In this document: one piece after another, positions 1 through 10,916 of the stretch | Layout: each line of letters opens with the position of its first letter | Numbering within the stretch: position 1 is the stretch's first letter | DNA from: Zarea fungicola | Taxonomy: Eukaryota > Ascomycota > Sordariomycetes > Hypocreales > Cordycipitaceae | Reading direction: 5' to 3' | DNA: 64,000 nucleotides | NCBI GenBank assembly: GCA_900169235.1 | Contig: FWCC01000130.1 | Coordinates: 62,001 to 126,000, forward strand | Notes under the pieces: generated by a model | Databases searched by the model: none | What the model saw: the letters and a program-made list of their open reading frames with translations, nothing else | What the model was told of the DNA's origin: nothing | Translations under genes and position numbers: made by a program

Positions 1-1000
1 CCATCACAAACATGTAAACGGATATTCCTCCGGCCATTACGTCCATCTAAAAGCCCGCTTACCATGAAATGTATCCCGGCTTATGGAGACGCTGGGCAGA
101 GCGCGCGTGTCTCCTCCCTCTTTCGACATGCCTTAGCTCCGGGCATGGACAACGTCAACGGCAGCCTAACAGGGCATTGGCCAGAAACTTTGGAGAGCAG
201 AGGTGTTAACAGTTAGGTACGTTACTTGGACTGGTCTACGGAGTAGCTTGGTTGCTCCGTCTTAAACGACCTCTAATGCAAGAGAAGTTGGATCTGGCAG
301 GTGGTCCCGAGTCGCGCTCTATTGCTGAAATAGCTCGTCCGGGAGGGACGGGTTCCCGATTGTGATTTCTTAGATGGCCAACAATAGTTGGGTGGGCGCC
401 TCATCTCCGCCCCTGGCTCCCCACCGCACACACAAATGAAGTGACGCGCGGAGCGATTTGCCCTCTTTGTCCCGTTGTTCAATGTCCATTGTCCAAGCTG
501 GTAATCGACACAGAGACACATCACTATTGAAGGAATAAATTGGTTTCAAAGAACAAAATAAGAGGTAGTTCTTTACCACAACCGTCGGTGAGCCCTATAG
601 TGGCACTCTACCTTGGCCGTAACAATTGGCATTACCTGGGGGTTACATCTCCACATTATGGATGAAGCTTTCTACGAAAAATCTACTGGGTACTCTTTCT
701 GTGTATTCAAATGGCTCTGCAAGTAAAGGTAAGCATGTGGAGATATGCAGTAGCGAAAGCCATTATCAGCGGTTCCATCAGGCTGTCAACGGACAGGAGA
801 CAGAGTTCAGTCCCAGAAGGGACCAGACAGCACGGTCTCTGGCAAGAAAAGTCTAATTTTGAAATCGTGAGGTATCCATTAATTAAATATTACTAACTAC
901 AAAAACAAAGTCGCGGTTGTCTTCCAAAGCGTCAATCTCTTGCGACATGAACGCAACATGGTCCATCACTAACACGCGCCGCATTTCTTTCCCAGCCTGG
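1..1000. other. Intergenic, no gene recognised
   Basis: Short open frames exist on both strands (for example 626-856 plus and 370-579 minus), but none has a recognisable domain, a signal peptide or a splice structure. The last 100 bases are the presumed 3' flank of the VIT/vWA gene on the minus strand. I see nothing else here. Confidence 0.5.
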
Positions 1001-3895
1001 TCAACCCAAGACTTGCTGTGCCTTGGTTTCCAGTCCCTTTATCTCCTCTTCCCCAAGTGAGAGCGCATCTGCAAGCCAGTCGCGCGCCTTGTCAACCACC
1101 AGCTCCCACACGTCGGCGTCGTCTGCCAACTTGCTCTGCAAGTGCGCAATGACGCACAGCGTCGCGACAGCTTCAGCCAGAGATGTCGTGCCCGAAAACG
1201 CCTCCATGGCTTTGTTCTGCAACACACCTATGAGGCGCTCCAGCTCTGGTGTCCACGCCCAGCTGCCGCCGAATGTCTGCAGCGAGATGATGGCCTCCAG
1301 CGGCGTCGCGTCCGCGGCCACGTCTGCCTCCTCGCTTTCTACTTGAGCAACGGCACTGAGCTGTTGGAATTGTTGGGATGGGGATTTTGCCGCGGCGCCT
1401 TTGCGTTTCATTTTCTTCTGTGGAAACCGCGGCGACTGCTGCGCCAATGGCATTATCATATTCTGCTGCTGACAGTGGTGCTGCTGCTGCAGTTGCATCA
1501 TCTGCTGCATCTGCTGCTGCTGTAACTGCTGCTGCTGCAACGGCATCCGCGCGCGCTGCTGCTGCTGCTGCATCTGCTGTTGCTGCATCATCTGCTGATG
1601 TACCGCCAGAGTGCCAGGAGCAATTGGCTGGGCCATGGCAAAGCTCTGCGTCGCTCTTGGCTGGCCAAACAAGGAACCGGGCGCGGGCGGCGGCGGCGGC
1701 GGGTGGGCAACGAAACTCGTTGGTATTTCCATGCCGTCCACGAGCCCAAAGCCCATGTCGTCGTCGTCGTCGTCCCCGTTGTTGAACGAATCATGATCGA
1801 AATTTGCAACGGCTTGTTTGCCCTTCGGCTCGCGAAGCTCCTTCTCCGGCTTACTGCCTGACTTTTTCACGGCGACAAAGGAACACCACTTGCCCGCAAC
1901 CTGGTACTCGATGCCGAGCTTGATTCCAGCCTCCTTGGCAATGTCGGCCATTTGCATGGCGTAGATGTTTGCGAGGGGCACATCGTTGTCAAGTTTGGCC
2001 TCGTAGACCCAGCCACGGCCCTCTTCGAGGTCCTGGACGGCCTTGTGGGCGGCGAGCTGGTGGATAGTTGTGCCCTTGTCAGTGAGTGCGGTGACTGGGA
2101 TCTCGAGCTCCAGGGGTCCTTGGGGTGAGGTCCCGTTGAGTATGACCGACTTGATCCTTTTGCTGCTGCTCGATTCCGAGAGCAAGATGTAAACAGAGGT
2201 GCGGTTAAAGGGGAACAGTGGGGGGATATTGTATGGAGCTTGAAGGTAGGCTGGTGTTGGAAGATTAGGCAGAGGCAGTTCCTTTGCATCGGGCATCTCC
2301 AGGTCTGAATCCTTGACCATGGTGTCGTGCAGTGACATGGGCGCAGCAAGTTTGGCGGCGAGCTCCTCGGCGGTAGGGACGACTGTACATGCGCGAACTT
2401 TTTCTACGAGCTCAAAGTCGTCATCGTCGTCCTTTTCGTATTTAATCTGTAGACTGTAGTTGAGGACGTGCGGCGTCAGCGCACCCTTGAGCATGCGTAC
2501 AACCTTTTTGTGCATCTTTTCGTTTTCGCCGACAGACTGCGCAAAGCCCTGGCCAGCGCGCGCGACACCCTCGAGCAGCGAATGGCTGACATCGGCGCCC
2601 ACGCCGAGGGAAAAGACGCGAATCGCGCCCTTGGACTGGTTCACCGCGGTATTCACCACTTCGAAGATGCCCTCTTGGTCCCATACCTCACCATCCGTCA
2701 TGAGGAACACTTCGAGATTCCGCGACGCTGCACGGTTCTGGAACACAGCCTCGATTGGCCCGCGCATATTCGTGCCACCGTAGCTGGCGTTAAATCTCTT
2801 GACATGTGCGGTGGCCTCATTGAGTGTGGCTTGCGTGTATTCTCGTGACTGGGGCCAGAGGAAGGAGTAAGAGGAGCCGAAACTGCAAATATTGAAGAGA
2901 ACACCGACGGGGAGCGACTTTAGAAATACTTGCAGCGCGGCGACAAGGTTAGGCAGCCGTGTGGCCGTATCCATACTGCCGCTACGGTCGCAGATGAAAA
3001 CAACTTCTGGTTTCTCAATGGCGAGGTTGAAGCGCGGGACCAGCGTCGCCATGATGGCGTGCCTATTAGGGATAGTGGGATGTGTCTCAAGGACGGCGGA
3101 AGGATCGCCGAGGCCCGTAGCGCATACTTGGACGATAAAGTCCTTGTCGAGATTGGCATCCGAGCGTGAAATGGTGGCCGAGGCGTACTGCAGCGAGGGG
3201 TCGTCGTTGGGACGCTTGGATGTGGTGCCAATATTGACGGAGATGGGGTGGGAAGGCGACTGGACGCTCTTGATGGCTGTGCCAGCCGCCATGTCCACGT
3301 CGACTGTGACGCTCATGCCCGCCTGGGCTGTCAAGACGTTTGACTGTGTAGTTGGTAGGTTGACGACCAGATCCTCAAAATACCGTGGCGCAATGTGCAT
3401 GGGGATTGTGTAGCGAAGGCCATCCACCTCGGCATCGTGCTTGAGCTCCCCGAGATATGTAATCTCAACCTTGGCTTCTTCATTGGGTCCAACATTTCCT
3501 AGAAACGTCGTAAAGACATCCGAGGCCTGGTCTGACTGTTCCAGCAAGCCTGCATGCTCGCCGCGCGACACCGCTGCGTCGAATTCCTTCTTGGCGTCGG
3601 GCTTGGACTTGACGATGCCCTTGATGACAGTTTCGCCAATGGTGCATGTAAATGCGACGACGGAGACGCCGTCAAACAAAGGAAATACATAGCGTGATTC
3701 TTTTAGGGTTTGTGACGTGGGATTTTTGAAGGTCTGGGTAAGAGTGGTTCGTGATGTGGTGGAAAGGAGAGTGGCGTGGGCGCTGACGTGTGTAAGTGGT
3801 AGATACTTGCTCTCGTTGTTGCGGATGACGATGAGACCACAATAGCCGGCGGAGATGCTGGCGAACAGTGGCGGTCTGTTATATATGCTAGCCAT
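1001..3895 (-). CDS. VIT and von Willebrand factor A domain protein with polyQ tail
   Basis: Intronless gene of 964 residues. Residues about 28-155 match the VIT (inter-alpha-trypsin) domain, with the hallmark FPLFDGVSVVAF stretch, a GIV-(x)n-A core and GLLEQ. Residues about 296-470 form a vWA domain with an intact metal-ion-dependent adhesion site: D303-x-S305-x-S307, T375 and D401. The tail (about 760-850) is poor in hydrophobic residues, rich in Gln and Met, with an Asp run and an eight-proline run just before it. There is no signal peptide, so it is probably intracellular. Fungal VIT-vWA proteins are widespread but poorly characterised; the PARP4/ITIH architecture suggests a protein-interaction role. 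The start at 3895 is chosen because it has a strong CCATGG context and begins where family-like sequence begins. The open frame runs on to 4117 without a stop, so a longer form cannot be excluded. Confidence 0.88.
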   Translation of the reverse strand: MASIYNRPPLFASISAGYCGLIVIRNNESKYLPLTHVSAHATLLSTTSRTTLTQTFKNPTSQTLKESRYVFPLFDGVSVVAFTCTIGETVIKGIVKSKPDAKKEFDAAVSRGEHAGLLEQSDQASDVFTTFLGNVGPNEEAKVEITYLGELKHDAEVDGLRYTIPMHIAPRYFEDLVVNLPTTQSNVLTAQAGMSVTVDVDMAAGTAIKSVQSPSHPISVNIGTTSKRPNDDPSLQYASATISRSDANLDKDFIVQVCATGLGDPSAVLETHPTIPNRHAIMATLVPRFNLAIEKPEVVFICDRSGSMDTATRLPNLVAALQVFLKSLPVGVLFNICSFGSSYSFLWPQSREYTQATLNEATAHVKRFNASYGGTNMRGPIEAVFQNRAASRNLEVFLMTDGEVWDQEGIFEVVNTAVNQSKGAIRVFSLGVGADVSHSLLEGVARAGQGFAQSVGENEKMHKKVVRMLKGALTPHVLNYSLQIKYEKDDDDDFELVEKVRACTVVPTAEELAAKLAAPMSLHDTMVKDSDLEMPDAKELPLPNLPTPAYLQAPYNIPPLFPFNRTSVYILLSESSSSKRIKSVILNGTSPQGPLELEIPVTALTDKGTTIHQLAAHKAVQDLEEGRGWVYEAKLDNDVPLANIYAMQMADIAKEAGIKLGIEYQVAGKWCSFVAVKKSGSKPEKELREPKGKQAVANFDHDSFNNGDDDDDDMGFGLVDGMEIPTSFVAHPPPPPPAPGSLFGQPRATQSFAMAQPIAPGTLAVHQQMMQQQQMQQQQQRARMPLQQQQLQQQQMQQMMQLQQQHHCQQQNMIMPLAQQSPRFPQKKMKRKGAAAKSPSQQFQQLSAVAQVESEEADVAADATPLEAIISLQTFGGSWAWTPELERLIGVLQNKAMEAFSGTTSLAEAVATLCVIAHLQSKLADDADVWELVVDKARDWLADALSLGEEEIKGLETKAQQVLG
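1467..1612 (-). repeat. CAG/CAA trinucleotide tract coding polyglutamine
   Basis: Imperfect CTG/TTG triplets on the plus strand read as CAG/CAA codons of the VIT/vWA protein. Mixed codons and interspersed Met codons mean that it is not a pure microsatellite. Length variation between strains is likely. Antisense open frames here are artefacts of the triplet run. Confidence 0.85.
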
Positions 3896-4892
3896 GGCTA
3901 GGGATTTCTTATCCAGTTTTGTTTGTGAATGTGAAAAAAGTATTGCACGAAATGATGTGTCTGTTGATGAAAGATATTGGTCAAGCTGAAGGGTGAAGGG
4001 AGGTGGAAGCACCTTCTTAAATAGTGAGCAAATCTGTTTGTCAATACTGACGTTTATCCCCCGCCTTCCGAATACAGCTCGGCCTGGATTTTGATTGATG
4101 CCTGGTTGATGCGTCACAGCGATTGGCTAGGCGGCGAGGCTGAAGCGGCGACAGACTACCAAGTTGGTCCTTTTAGTGGGAGCCTTGGATGCCTGGGAGG
4201 CCGCCTTTTCGAATTTCCAATGCGCTGCTGGTACGCCTTGCCGCTTGGGAGAATACAGAGCGCAAACTACATACACTATTACAAGAGAAACCCCATGTTT
4301 TCTTTCCATTACCAGGCTTCAACTTTACAGTCTTGTATATTTTCTGTATATTTTCTGTATATATTTTGTTTAGTTTTGCCATTTCAGTATTTCTTTTGTA
4401 AATTTGCTTGGGTGTCTAACTCACACCAGTGGGTGCTGTGTGGTTCATTGTAAAGTCACTACCAAGCAAAGCCAACCCGTCTTTCTCCCTTCTTCTTGTT
4501 TTAGAACGTAGTTTTAAAGTTTTCATTACTATTGATATTATCTCTCTTCAACGGTGAGTTGGCTCATACCGCTACACCGGATGACAGCAATCGCTTGCGG
4601 GAGAGACTAACATGAACTTTATTAACAGATGCTTTAAATAATGCCTTATCTCACTGCTGCGTCAGTTAGCGGTACACTGGATCAACGCGCTAATAGCGCC
4701 TTCGGTGGACGCCGCGCACATCTTAATTCGAACCAACACAGTGTGATACTTTGTGGCGTAAAGTATGCGAATCGGTCTGACATTTAAAGAAAAACATAGC
4801 TTATTTCCCTTTCCTGTTCTTCTATTCAATTTTTCAGCAGTCAAGTATCTCTTCCCCGAGAAAATACCTGGCTTTTATCGTAAGAGGAAAAA
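3896..4892. promoter_or_regulatory. Intergenic, upstream flank of VIT/vWA gene
   Basis: About 1 kb between the divergent VIT/vWA start and the small ORF at 4893. It contains an AT-rich stretch near 4330-4400 with repeated TTTTCTGTATA motifs. It presumably holds both promoters. No specific factor site can be claimed. Confidence 0.4.
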
Positions 4893-5252
4893 ATGGAATC
4901 TCCATTCTCTAGCCCCATCGTTCGGTTACTGAAGGCTAGACGGGACAAGCTCGACCAGCAACTTCGTGCCAGTACCGCCGACAAGACGAACTTTGGCCTC
5001 ACACGTGAGTACGACAGGTTGACGCACTTACTAAGAAACTGCACACTGGGTCCAAACCCGACCAAGGTGGAAGACCATGAACGAAACCAGGCCGACAAAG
5101 ACCGTAGCAAGGATCTTGTGACAGAGACTGCGGGCGCGGCATCAGGCAATCCATCCGCCTCGGTTCCAAAATTGACCAAGAAAAGGAAGGCTTCGGAAGA
5201 TTTGTTCATCGATTTTATGGATCGTCCGAGATGGATTATGAGCTGTCATTAG
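4893..5252 (+). CDS. Hypothetical protein, 119 aa, charged
   Basis: Single-exon ORF starting with ATG in a favourable AAAAATGG context. The N-terminal half (about 10-50) is rich in Lys, Arg, Leu and Asp and could form a coiled coil. The middle is polar, and a basic KKRK motif near residue 97 could act as a nuclear localisation signal. No membrane segment or signal peptide is visible, and I do not recognise the family. It is followed by the AGACAGG minisatellite. It could be a lineage-specific gene or a chance ORF; the codon composition looks protein-like rather than random. Confidence 0.42.
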   Translation: MESPFSSPIVRLLKARRDKLDQQLRASTADKTNFGLTREYDRLTHLLRNCTLGPNPTKVEDHERNQADKDRSKDLVTETAGAASGNPSASVPKLTKKRKASEDLFIDFMDRPRWIMSCH

Positions 5253-5529
5253 TGGGATTTTTGAGTCGCCGTGTCTCATGTTATAACAGTAACACCCAGC
5301 ATTGCTAACATGGGCATAGGAATGAGGAACAGGAAAGAACGAATAATGAGCTTGAATTAATTAGCGCTAATGTGCTTTTATCTTTTGCTTTATCAGAATT
5401 TTAGCTACCACTGCTACCTATGTACACTGTTTGTACTGAGCAGTACTGCTCGATGCTAATGATTGCTGGTGCAAACAGTAAAACGAAAATGTTTGAACTA
5501 TTAAAAGACTCAAGATGATTAAAACAATG

Positions 5530-5656
<127 letters not shown>

Positions 5657-5830
5657 CTAATAAAAGCAACGAGAATAACAAGAACAGAAACAAAATGATA
5701 ACAGTAGAATATTCAGTAAAATCAGGAGAAAATCAGGCACAGCAGCGAAAATGGCAGAAAACAATTGAAGGGAACGCAGGCAATCGAAAATGAGGTGCAA
5801 TGCACATGTCCAGACGACGAAACTTTCCGA

Positions 5831-6540
5831 CTATTCGGGGTTGAACTGAATCTCGCAGCAGTCCGGATTACCGCAGAAAACATGACGGCAGGCGCATCTA
5901 TTGTCGGGTCCCTCCGGATCATGGTAGTTCATCCTTCCACGATGACACAGCCAGCCGACCCAGGCTGGCGCAGATGAGGCATTGGAGAACCCGCCACTGC
6001 TGCCGTGAGAGCCATTTGACGCGGTTGATCTCTTGGAGGTATAACTCTCGTCACTACTTGACTCAATCTCGACAAGAACGCTACGATACCGCTTGACTTT
6101 GGCGGCCAAGTCAGCAGCTGCAGCATCGCGCCTGTGTAAGCTTCCTGAAGCTTCTTGCGGGTGTCACCTAGGTAGGCGTGGCGACTCTGGGAGTCGATTC
6201 GGTATTGATCTTCCAACCATGTGACGTAGTCATTGATCTTTTGAAGTTCTTCCTCGGCAGCCCTCCATTCAAGCTCAGCAACGGTGGTGCGAGTACCCTT
6301 GGTGGCTTGCGAGGCTTGGATGTGCTGCTGCTGCTGCTGCTTTTGCTGCTGCGGCTGAACATGGCTGGCGGGTGGGACAAAAGGGGACAATAATATTTTG
6401 ATCAATCAACGTGGTTACAAAAAAAAGAGAAGTTGGGGATGGCTTGGAACTCCAAGACTTTAGGCGGCGAGCGAGTGGTATTTGTGCTGCCAGGAGACCT
6501 CGAGTAAAGCTGCTGGAACGGGACAATCTTGCATGCACAT
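5831..6540 (-). CDS. Hypothetical coiled-coil / Cys-His protein, possibly frameshifted
   Basis: Reading leftwards, a first segment (about 6355-6125) encodes a Gln-rich run followed by a helical region (EELQKINDYVTWLEDQYRID). A second segment in another frame (about 6135-5831) continues the helix (AAKVKRYRSVLVEIE), then a Ser/Thr-rich linker. It ends in a Trp-Cys-His-rich C-terminus with W-x-C-H and C-x-C-x-H-x3-C elements, like the degenerate zinc-ribbon tails of some fungal hypothetical proteins. The two segments overlap in a GCGCGATGCTGCAG context without usable GT..AG ends, so a 1-bp indel (real or assembly) is the simplest link. A possible first exon starts near 6538, with an intron ending just before the Gln run. 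Function unknown. It could be a pseudogene. Confidence 0.4.
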
Positions 6541-7251
6541 TAACCCCTAGGGCGATTAAACGCTGAAGAGAATATCCTGAACCTTCTCAGTCACATCCAG
6601 AACTAATCCTTGCCAATGATTTCGAGCCTGGCGGAGGTTGTGGTTACTCGCTACGGCCGGCTACTTTAAGCGCCTCGACCTGAGACTGGTGGCTGCATCC
6701 TTACATGTCGGGGGAAACCACGTCAATGATCTATATCATGGCGAATCTGTTCGATATGGCTTGTCATTTACACTCGGCATCTTTATTTGTGTATCTAATT
6801 GGCTACCCTGTCAGCAACCAGGTACGTTGGCGGCCGTGCCGTGTAAGTCTCCACAAGCTCAGAAACACCTGTTCGTCGGGCCAGCCTTGTCTGTTGCGTT
6901 TCTGGCACGTTAAATCTCGGTAGAAAGTTTAGTAAGTAACAGTCTTGAAATACTCGTGCGTTGCTTGGCTTGTATGCTACAATAGCGGCGGGCAACGATA
7001 CAATGCTGGGCGGTTCCACAAACCGTTCGACGTGAGGCAGCCTCATCGTGGCTACCAGTCCGTCTTGTTATTTTTAGGTTGATCGAAACAGCTTCAAGTA
7101 ACGCCAGTTTCTCCGCTGGGTTTGCCAATACCGTGACTTGATCCATGTCCTTCTTGTGTAGCTCGGCGGCAAACTGAGACACTACACCCCGTCATCGTTT
7201 GGAGATGCAACACACCCGCCCTGGAAGCGCTGTGGTGGGCTGGCCTAGGCA
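6541..7251. other. Intergenic with one coding-like stretch
   Basis: Mostly featureless. On the minus strand, 7182-7070 reads as a protein-like, charged stretch (core motif VTVLANPAEKLALLEAV). It has no ATG, and a stop lies just upstream in frame. It may be an exon or a gene relic. No family is recognised. Confidence 0.3.
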
Positions 7252-8278
7252 ATGCAACCAGTCACCTTTGTCCTCGACCGAGCCGGGTTGTTAATGAACT
7301 ATTGCTGTACAGTCCCAGCAGCCGCGTGCCTCATGGTACGACCCTTGACTGAGGTTTTAGTGTCGATGGTACATACACATGCCTGCTGGCAGGAGCTTAC
7401 AGGGATTGTTTGTCCGTCCAGAATGGCAACTCACTAGCTTTGTCGTGGCCAGTGGAGCAGCCTTTCGCAGAGTCATCCACACTGTCACCATCGTCAACCG
7501 GGACGGAAGAGCCAGAATCTTCATCCTCATCTGCTAACCCGCCGGATGCTACCACGGAGGAGCCCGCGGCCGAGCTGGACTCGGACGCGATAAAAGAAAA
7601 AGCCGCCAGAAAAGCCCACCTGTATGGGAAACTCTCAGCGGGCGGCACAAATCAGGAAATGCTCGAATGGTGGCGCGAGTTCAAGCGACTGCACGCCGAG
7701 CTGCGGGCAGCCCGGCCCCCCAAGCCCAAACGGAGCAGCAGCAAGAAGCACAAAAAGAAGAAGTCGAAGAGCAGCAGTCTGGGCGCCATCTCCGAGGACG
7801 GGCAGCTAGAGATCATCCATGACGAGGCGAGCTCCAGCGATGGTGGCGAGAAGCCAAAGTCACAGAGCCAGAGATGAAATTCATGGACGGGGTGTGGGTA
7901 GAGATGCCGCCGCCGCTTCCGCCGCTGCCCAGAAAGACAAAGATTAAGATAAACTGGGAGATAATAGCTCAGTCGGAGCGCATCTACGCAGCCGTGAGTT
8001 TTCTCTCCCCTAGGTTGGATATACAAGGACTTGAGCTCTAATACCTCTTCCAGGAAGTCGATGCGGCCATAGCCAAAGCCAAAAAGGCTGCTGCTGAAAA
8101 GGCTGCCGCTGAAAATAATGCCGCTGAAAATGATGCTGCTGAAAATGATATCGCAGGAAAAGCAGTAGCTGAGGATGCTGAGGATGCTCCAGTCAGCAAC
8201 AATTACAAAGTTGACAACGAAGCCGCCACTCAAGATAATAAATCAACTGCCAATAATGAGGCAGCCACCCATTCATAA
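7252..8278 (+). CDS. Hypothetical lysine-rich protein, multi-exon
   Basis: Three coding pieces are visible. A possible first exon is 7252-7335 (84 nt, phase 0, donor GTACGA). It splices in frame to 7422, the start of a long open segment that is acidic and Ser/Thr-rich, then basic with a KKHKKKKSK nuclear-localisation-like run, and stops at 7877. A third piece, in another frame, opens with ATG at 7874 (overlapping that stop as ATGA) and runs through 7993, over a clean 60-bp intron (7994-8053, GTGAGT..CAG), to a stop at 8276-8278. This piece contains Ala-Ala-Glu-Asn repeats. The pieces are probably one gene with a missed intron or indel near 7870, or two adjacent genes. I do not recognise the family. 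The last intron is well supported; the rest of the model is tentative. Confidence 0.45.
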
Positions 8279-8530
8279 AGATATAAATTCTAGCATCTGC
8301 TTTACTTTGCAAGCGGTTCTTTTGACTCATACTTGCCCTGAATATTACTACACAACATCTATAAAACCATGGCTCTTTACTCGAGTTCGAAAAGGTACCA
8401 TTATATTACACGTACACGCTGTGGGCACACCGCTTCTAACTATCTAGCGCTCTAGTCTAACATGTATCTCGTCAATGTACAACTAAACTAACACGGCGGG
8501 CTGCTCCTCGGAATAGTCTCTGCAAGTCGT
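8279..8530. other. Convergent intergenic 3' flanks
   Basis: 252 bp between the hypothetical gene at 7252-8278 and the tail of the STRAP locus. AT-rich, with no further feature seen. Confidence 0.4.
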
Positions 8531-8749
8531 CTAGCATCGGCTCGACACAGCCGAGTGCTGCGCCGAGTGCTGGCTCATGGGCGACTGGCATTCATCACTC
8601 TTGGTAGTCGCCAGCGAGCTGTCCGGTGTGTCCGTCGGCATGTCGAAGCTCGCCTCCGATTCACGGCTGCTCCTGGGCGTAAAATTGCGGCTACGCACGC
8701 TGTGGCTGTCCACATAGAGCCCACCCTGACTGCTCCGCTCAGAGAGTCT
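8531..8749 (-). other. In-frame 72-codon extension behind the STRAP stop codon
   Basis: After the TAG at 8750-8752 the STRAP reading frame stays open for 72 sense codons to a second TAG at 8531-8533. The encoded tail is rich in Ser, Thr, Arg and Asp (for example RSRNFTPRSSRESE) and looks like a disordered protein tail rather than random sequence. No GT..AG pair within the preceding 60 bases would remove the first stop and keep frame. It could be translated by stop-codon readthrough, be a former C-terminus truncated by mutation, or reflect a base error. Confidence 0.45.
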
Positions 8750-9943
8750 CTATTCCCCTGAGCGTTCCGTGCCAGCGCCACGCCAGAGTCCATAAAACCC
8801 GTCGCAGTTTTTCCACATCTTGATCGTACCGTCCTCGGACCCAGTTGCATACAGCTTGCCGTCGGGTGAGAAGGCAATGGACCAAATCGGACCGTGGTGG
8901 CCTTTGTGCGTGTCCATTTCAACCTCGTCGTCATAGCGAATCACCTTGGCCCAGGTTCCAGGATCCTCACCAACAACAAGCTTGCGCCCCTTGAGGTCCA
9001 GAGCAACACTGGCAACAGAGTAGGAGAGCGTAATGCGTTTCAGCTCAGTCATGGCTCGGTCCTCACCCCAGAAGTAGACAGTCTTGCCTGCTGCAACGCA
9101 AAGCACGGGGCGTCCTCCTCCAATGTCTGTGGGCGATGTGACACTTGGGCAGAGAGAAGTCATCTCGCACGACTTGATCTCACCATCCAGTTCCTTCTGG
9201 TGAATGCAAGCCCGACTGGGCAGATCAAGCCATCGGAGGGTTTTTCCGGATGCCGTAATAATGACGTTTGGGTCCTGCGTCCAGCAAATAAACTTGATGG
9301 ACTCGGTATGCACGCCTTCACCAATCTCGAATCCAGCGGAAGCGGGGATGGTGACAGGGGAGCCGGGGCTAGAGGCGGCCAGCTCAGACAGGTCAAACAC
9401 TCGCAACTTCTTTTCCATGCCTCCGGTGGCAACGAGGTCCGAGTTATCAGGGGGATATGCGACGGCGCGAACAATGTGTTCGTGCTGTAGAGTGTATAGG
9501 ATCTCGCCCGTATGGGTGTCCCAAATCTTTCTACATTGTATTAGTCATTGCTGTATTCCAGATGATGACGGAGTAGCGTACGCAGTGAAATCAGCAGATG
9601 CGGTAGCCGCGTTGGAGGCATCGGGGCTCAATCTAGCCTGCCAAACAGCGCCTTTGTGGCCGATGAATGTACCGATCCTGTGGTTTCGTTAGCTGCCTGT
9701 TTTATACATGAGGACATCCATAGGCCTACCAGTCTCCAGTAACGCCATCACGCAGCATAGGATTTCCATCTACTCTGGTCAGAGATGCGAATTCAATATT
9801 GCCTCGAGCAACTCACCTTTGCAGGCCGAAATCATGTAGTACGTCTCCTCCTTTTCCAGGTTGGAGAATTCAATGTGCGGCACTGGGCGAGAGTGCCCGT
9901 GGCAGGTCAATGGCACGTACTGGCGATTGTTTTCGGCAGCCAT
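8750..9943 (-). CDS. STRAP: STRAP-type WD40 repeat protein
   Basis: Four exons: 9943-9817, 9769-9730, 9677-9582 and 9530-8750, separated by introns of 47, 52 and 51 bp. All junctions keep frame and give 347 residues, close to the about 350 of animal STRAP. The opening PLTCHGHSRPV, the SACKDGNPMLRDG segment, WIGTFIGHKGAVW and the final GPIWSIAFSPDGKLYATGSE repeat follow STRAP order; WD40 units fill the protein. STRAP family members are scaffold proteins (in animals linked to the SMN complex and TGF-beta signalling); the fungal role is less defined and probably concerns RNP assembly or translation. The ATG at 9943 starts exactly at the family N-terminus. It is divergent from DOA1. The odd point is the in-frame ORF beyond the stop. 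Confidence 0.92.
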
Positions 9944-10916
9944 TTCGAATGAATGTATAGCGTCCTCGAGTTGTGGCGGTTTCTGTTTCTAAAAGGGACT
10001 TGGGCTTGGGTTCAAGGTGGGAAGCAAACGGTCGTAATCGGTCTCGTAAGTCGTAAACGTCGTCAGGTCGTGGCTCGTGGCAAGAGGTGTTGTTTGATGC
10101 ATAAACCCTGTTGATGGCTTTGGTATGTAAAGAATCCGTCCAGTCCCTCACAAGAAGCGGCTTCCTCTGCGAAATGAGTGAAACGCACGAGAGCGCTGGG
10201 AGAGAACTGTCGAGGTTGCTCCTGGATTTTTCGTCGCGGGGCGTCGGTCTTGGTTGGAACAGGGGCTACGCCACAGCGGGGTGGCGAGTAGTGGCGCAGA
10301 AGGCGGCGAGGGCTGGCTGGTGTAGGGCAAAGTAATAAACATGGATGGATGGGGATTCTCATTATGTTATACAATATTCGTCTGCGCCGTTGATTCACAA
10401 ATCTGATTGAGTCTGAGTAGCGTCGGAGTCATGTCATGTCCATAGTGAAGGCAACTCATCTGCCTGCATATTCCATCTCCGTCCACAGCGAATACGAGAT
10501 TGTATCATAAAAATGATGGAGCCATAACTCATCCCTGCCATCCGACCAGTACATGCTAAAAAAACATAAAACAAGCTCAACTATAAACAAAATCACATTT
10601 TTATTATTTTCCATATTTTAACGGTACATCTTCTCTCTGTTACAACCCGGTTTGATGCTCACGCCTTCAACTGCGCAGGGACAAGCCCCTACCCTACACT
10701 CCTGGCGGGGTGCGAGGGGCAACTCCAACTTCTCCACACAAGCTCGCGACATGCATCCACCTGGTTCCACGAACCTCCACCTCTGACTAGGCATTTGTCA
10801 ACGTCACTGTGTCAACTCTCCCTCACTCCGCCATTCACCCGTTTACCGGAATTGCGCAGCGACTGCAGAAACTCGCAATTCTCGACCTTGTTCTGCACAA
10901 AAAAAATCTTTACAAA
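9944..10916. promoter_or_regulatory. Bidirectional promoter region between STRAP and DOA1
   Basis: 973 bp between the divergent start codons of two conserved WD40 genes. Pyrimidine-rich patches precede the DOA1 ATG, including a CAAAAAAAATC run and TACAAAATGG at the start. No defined regulatory motif can be assigned. The small ORFs at 10063-10398 are not supported as genes. Confidence 0.45.

Noticed and set aside
1023..1861. Several overlapping plus-strand ORFs opposite the VIT/vWA gene
   Set aside because: They are antisense readings of the polyQ and Ser/Ala-rich codons and have no start or domain of their own.
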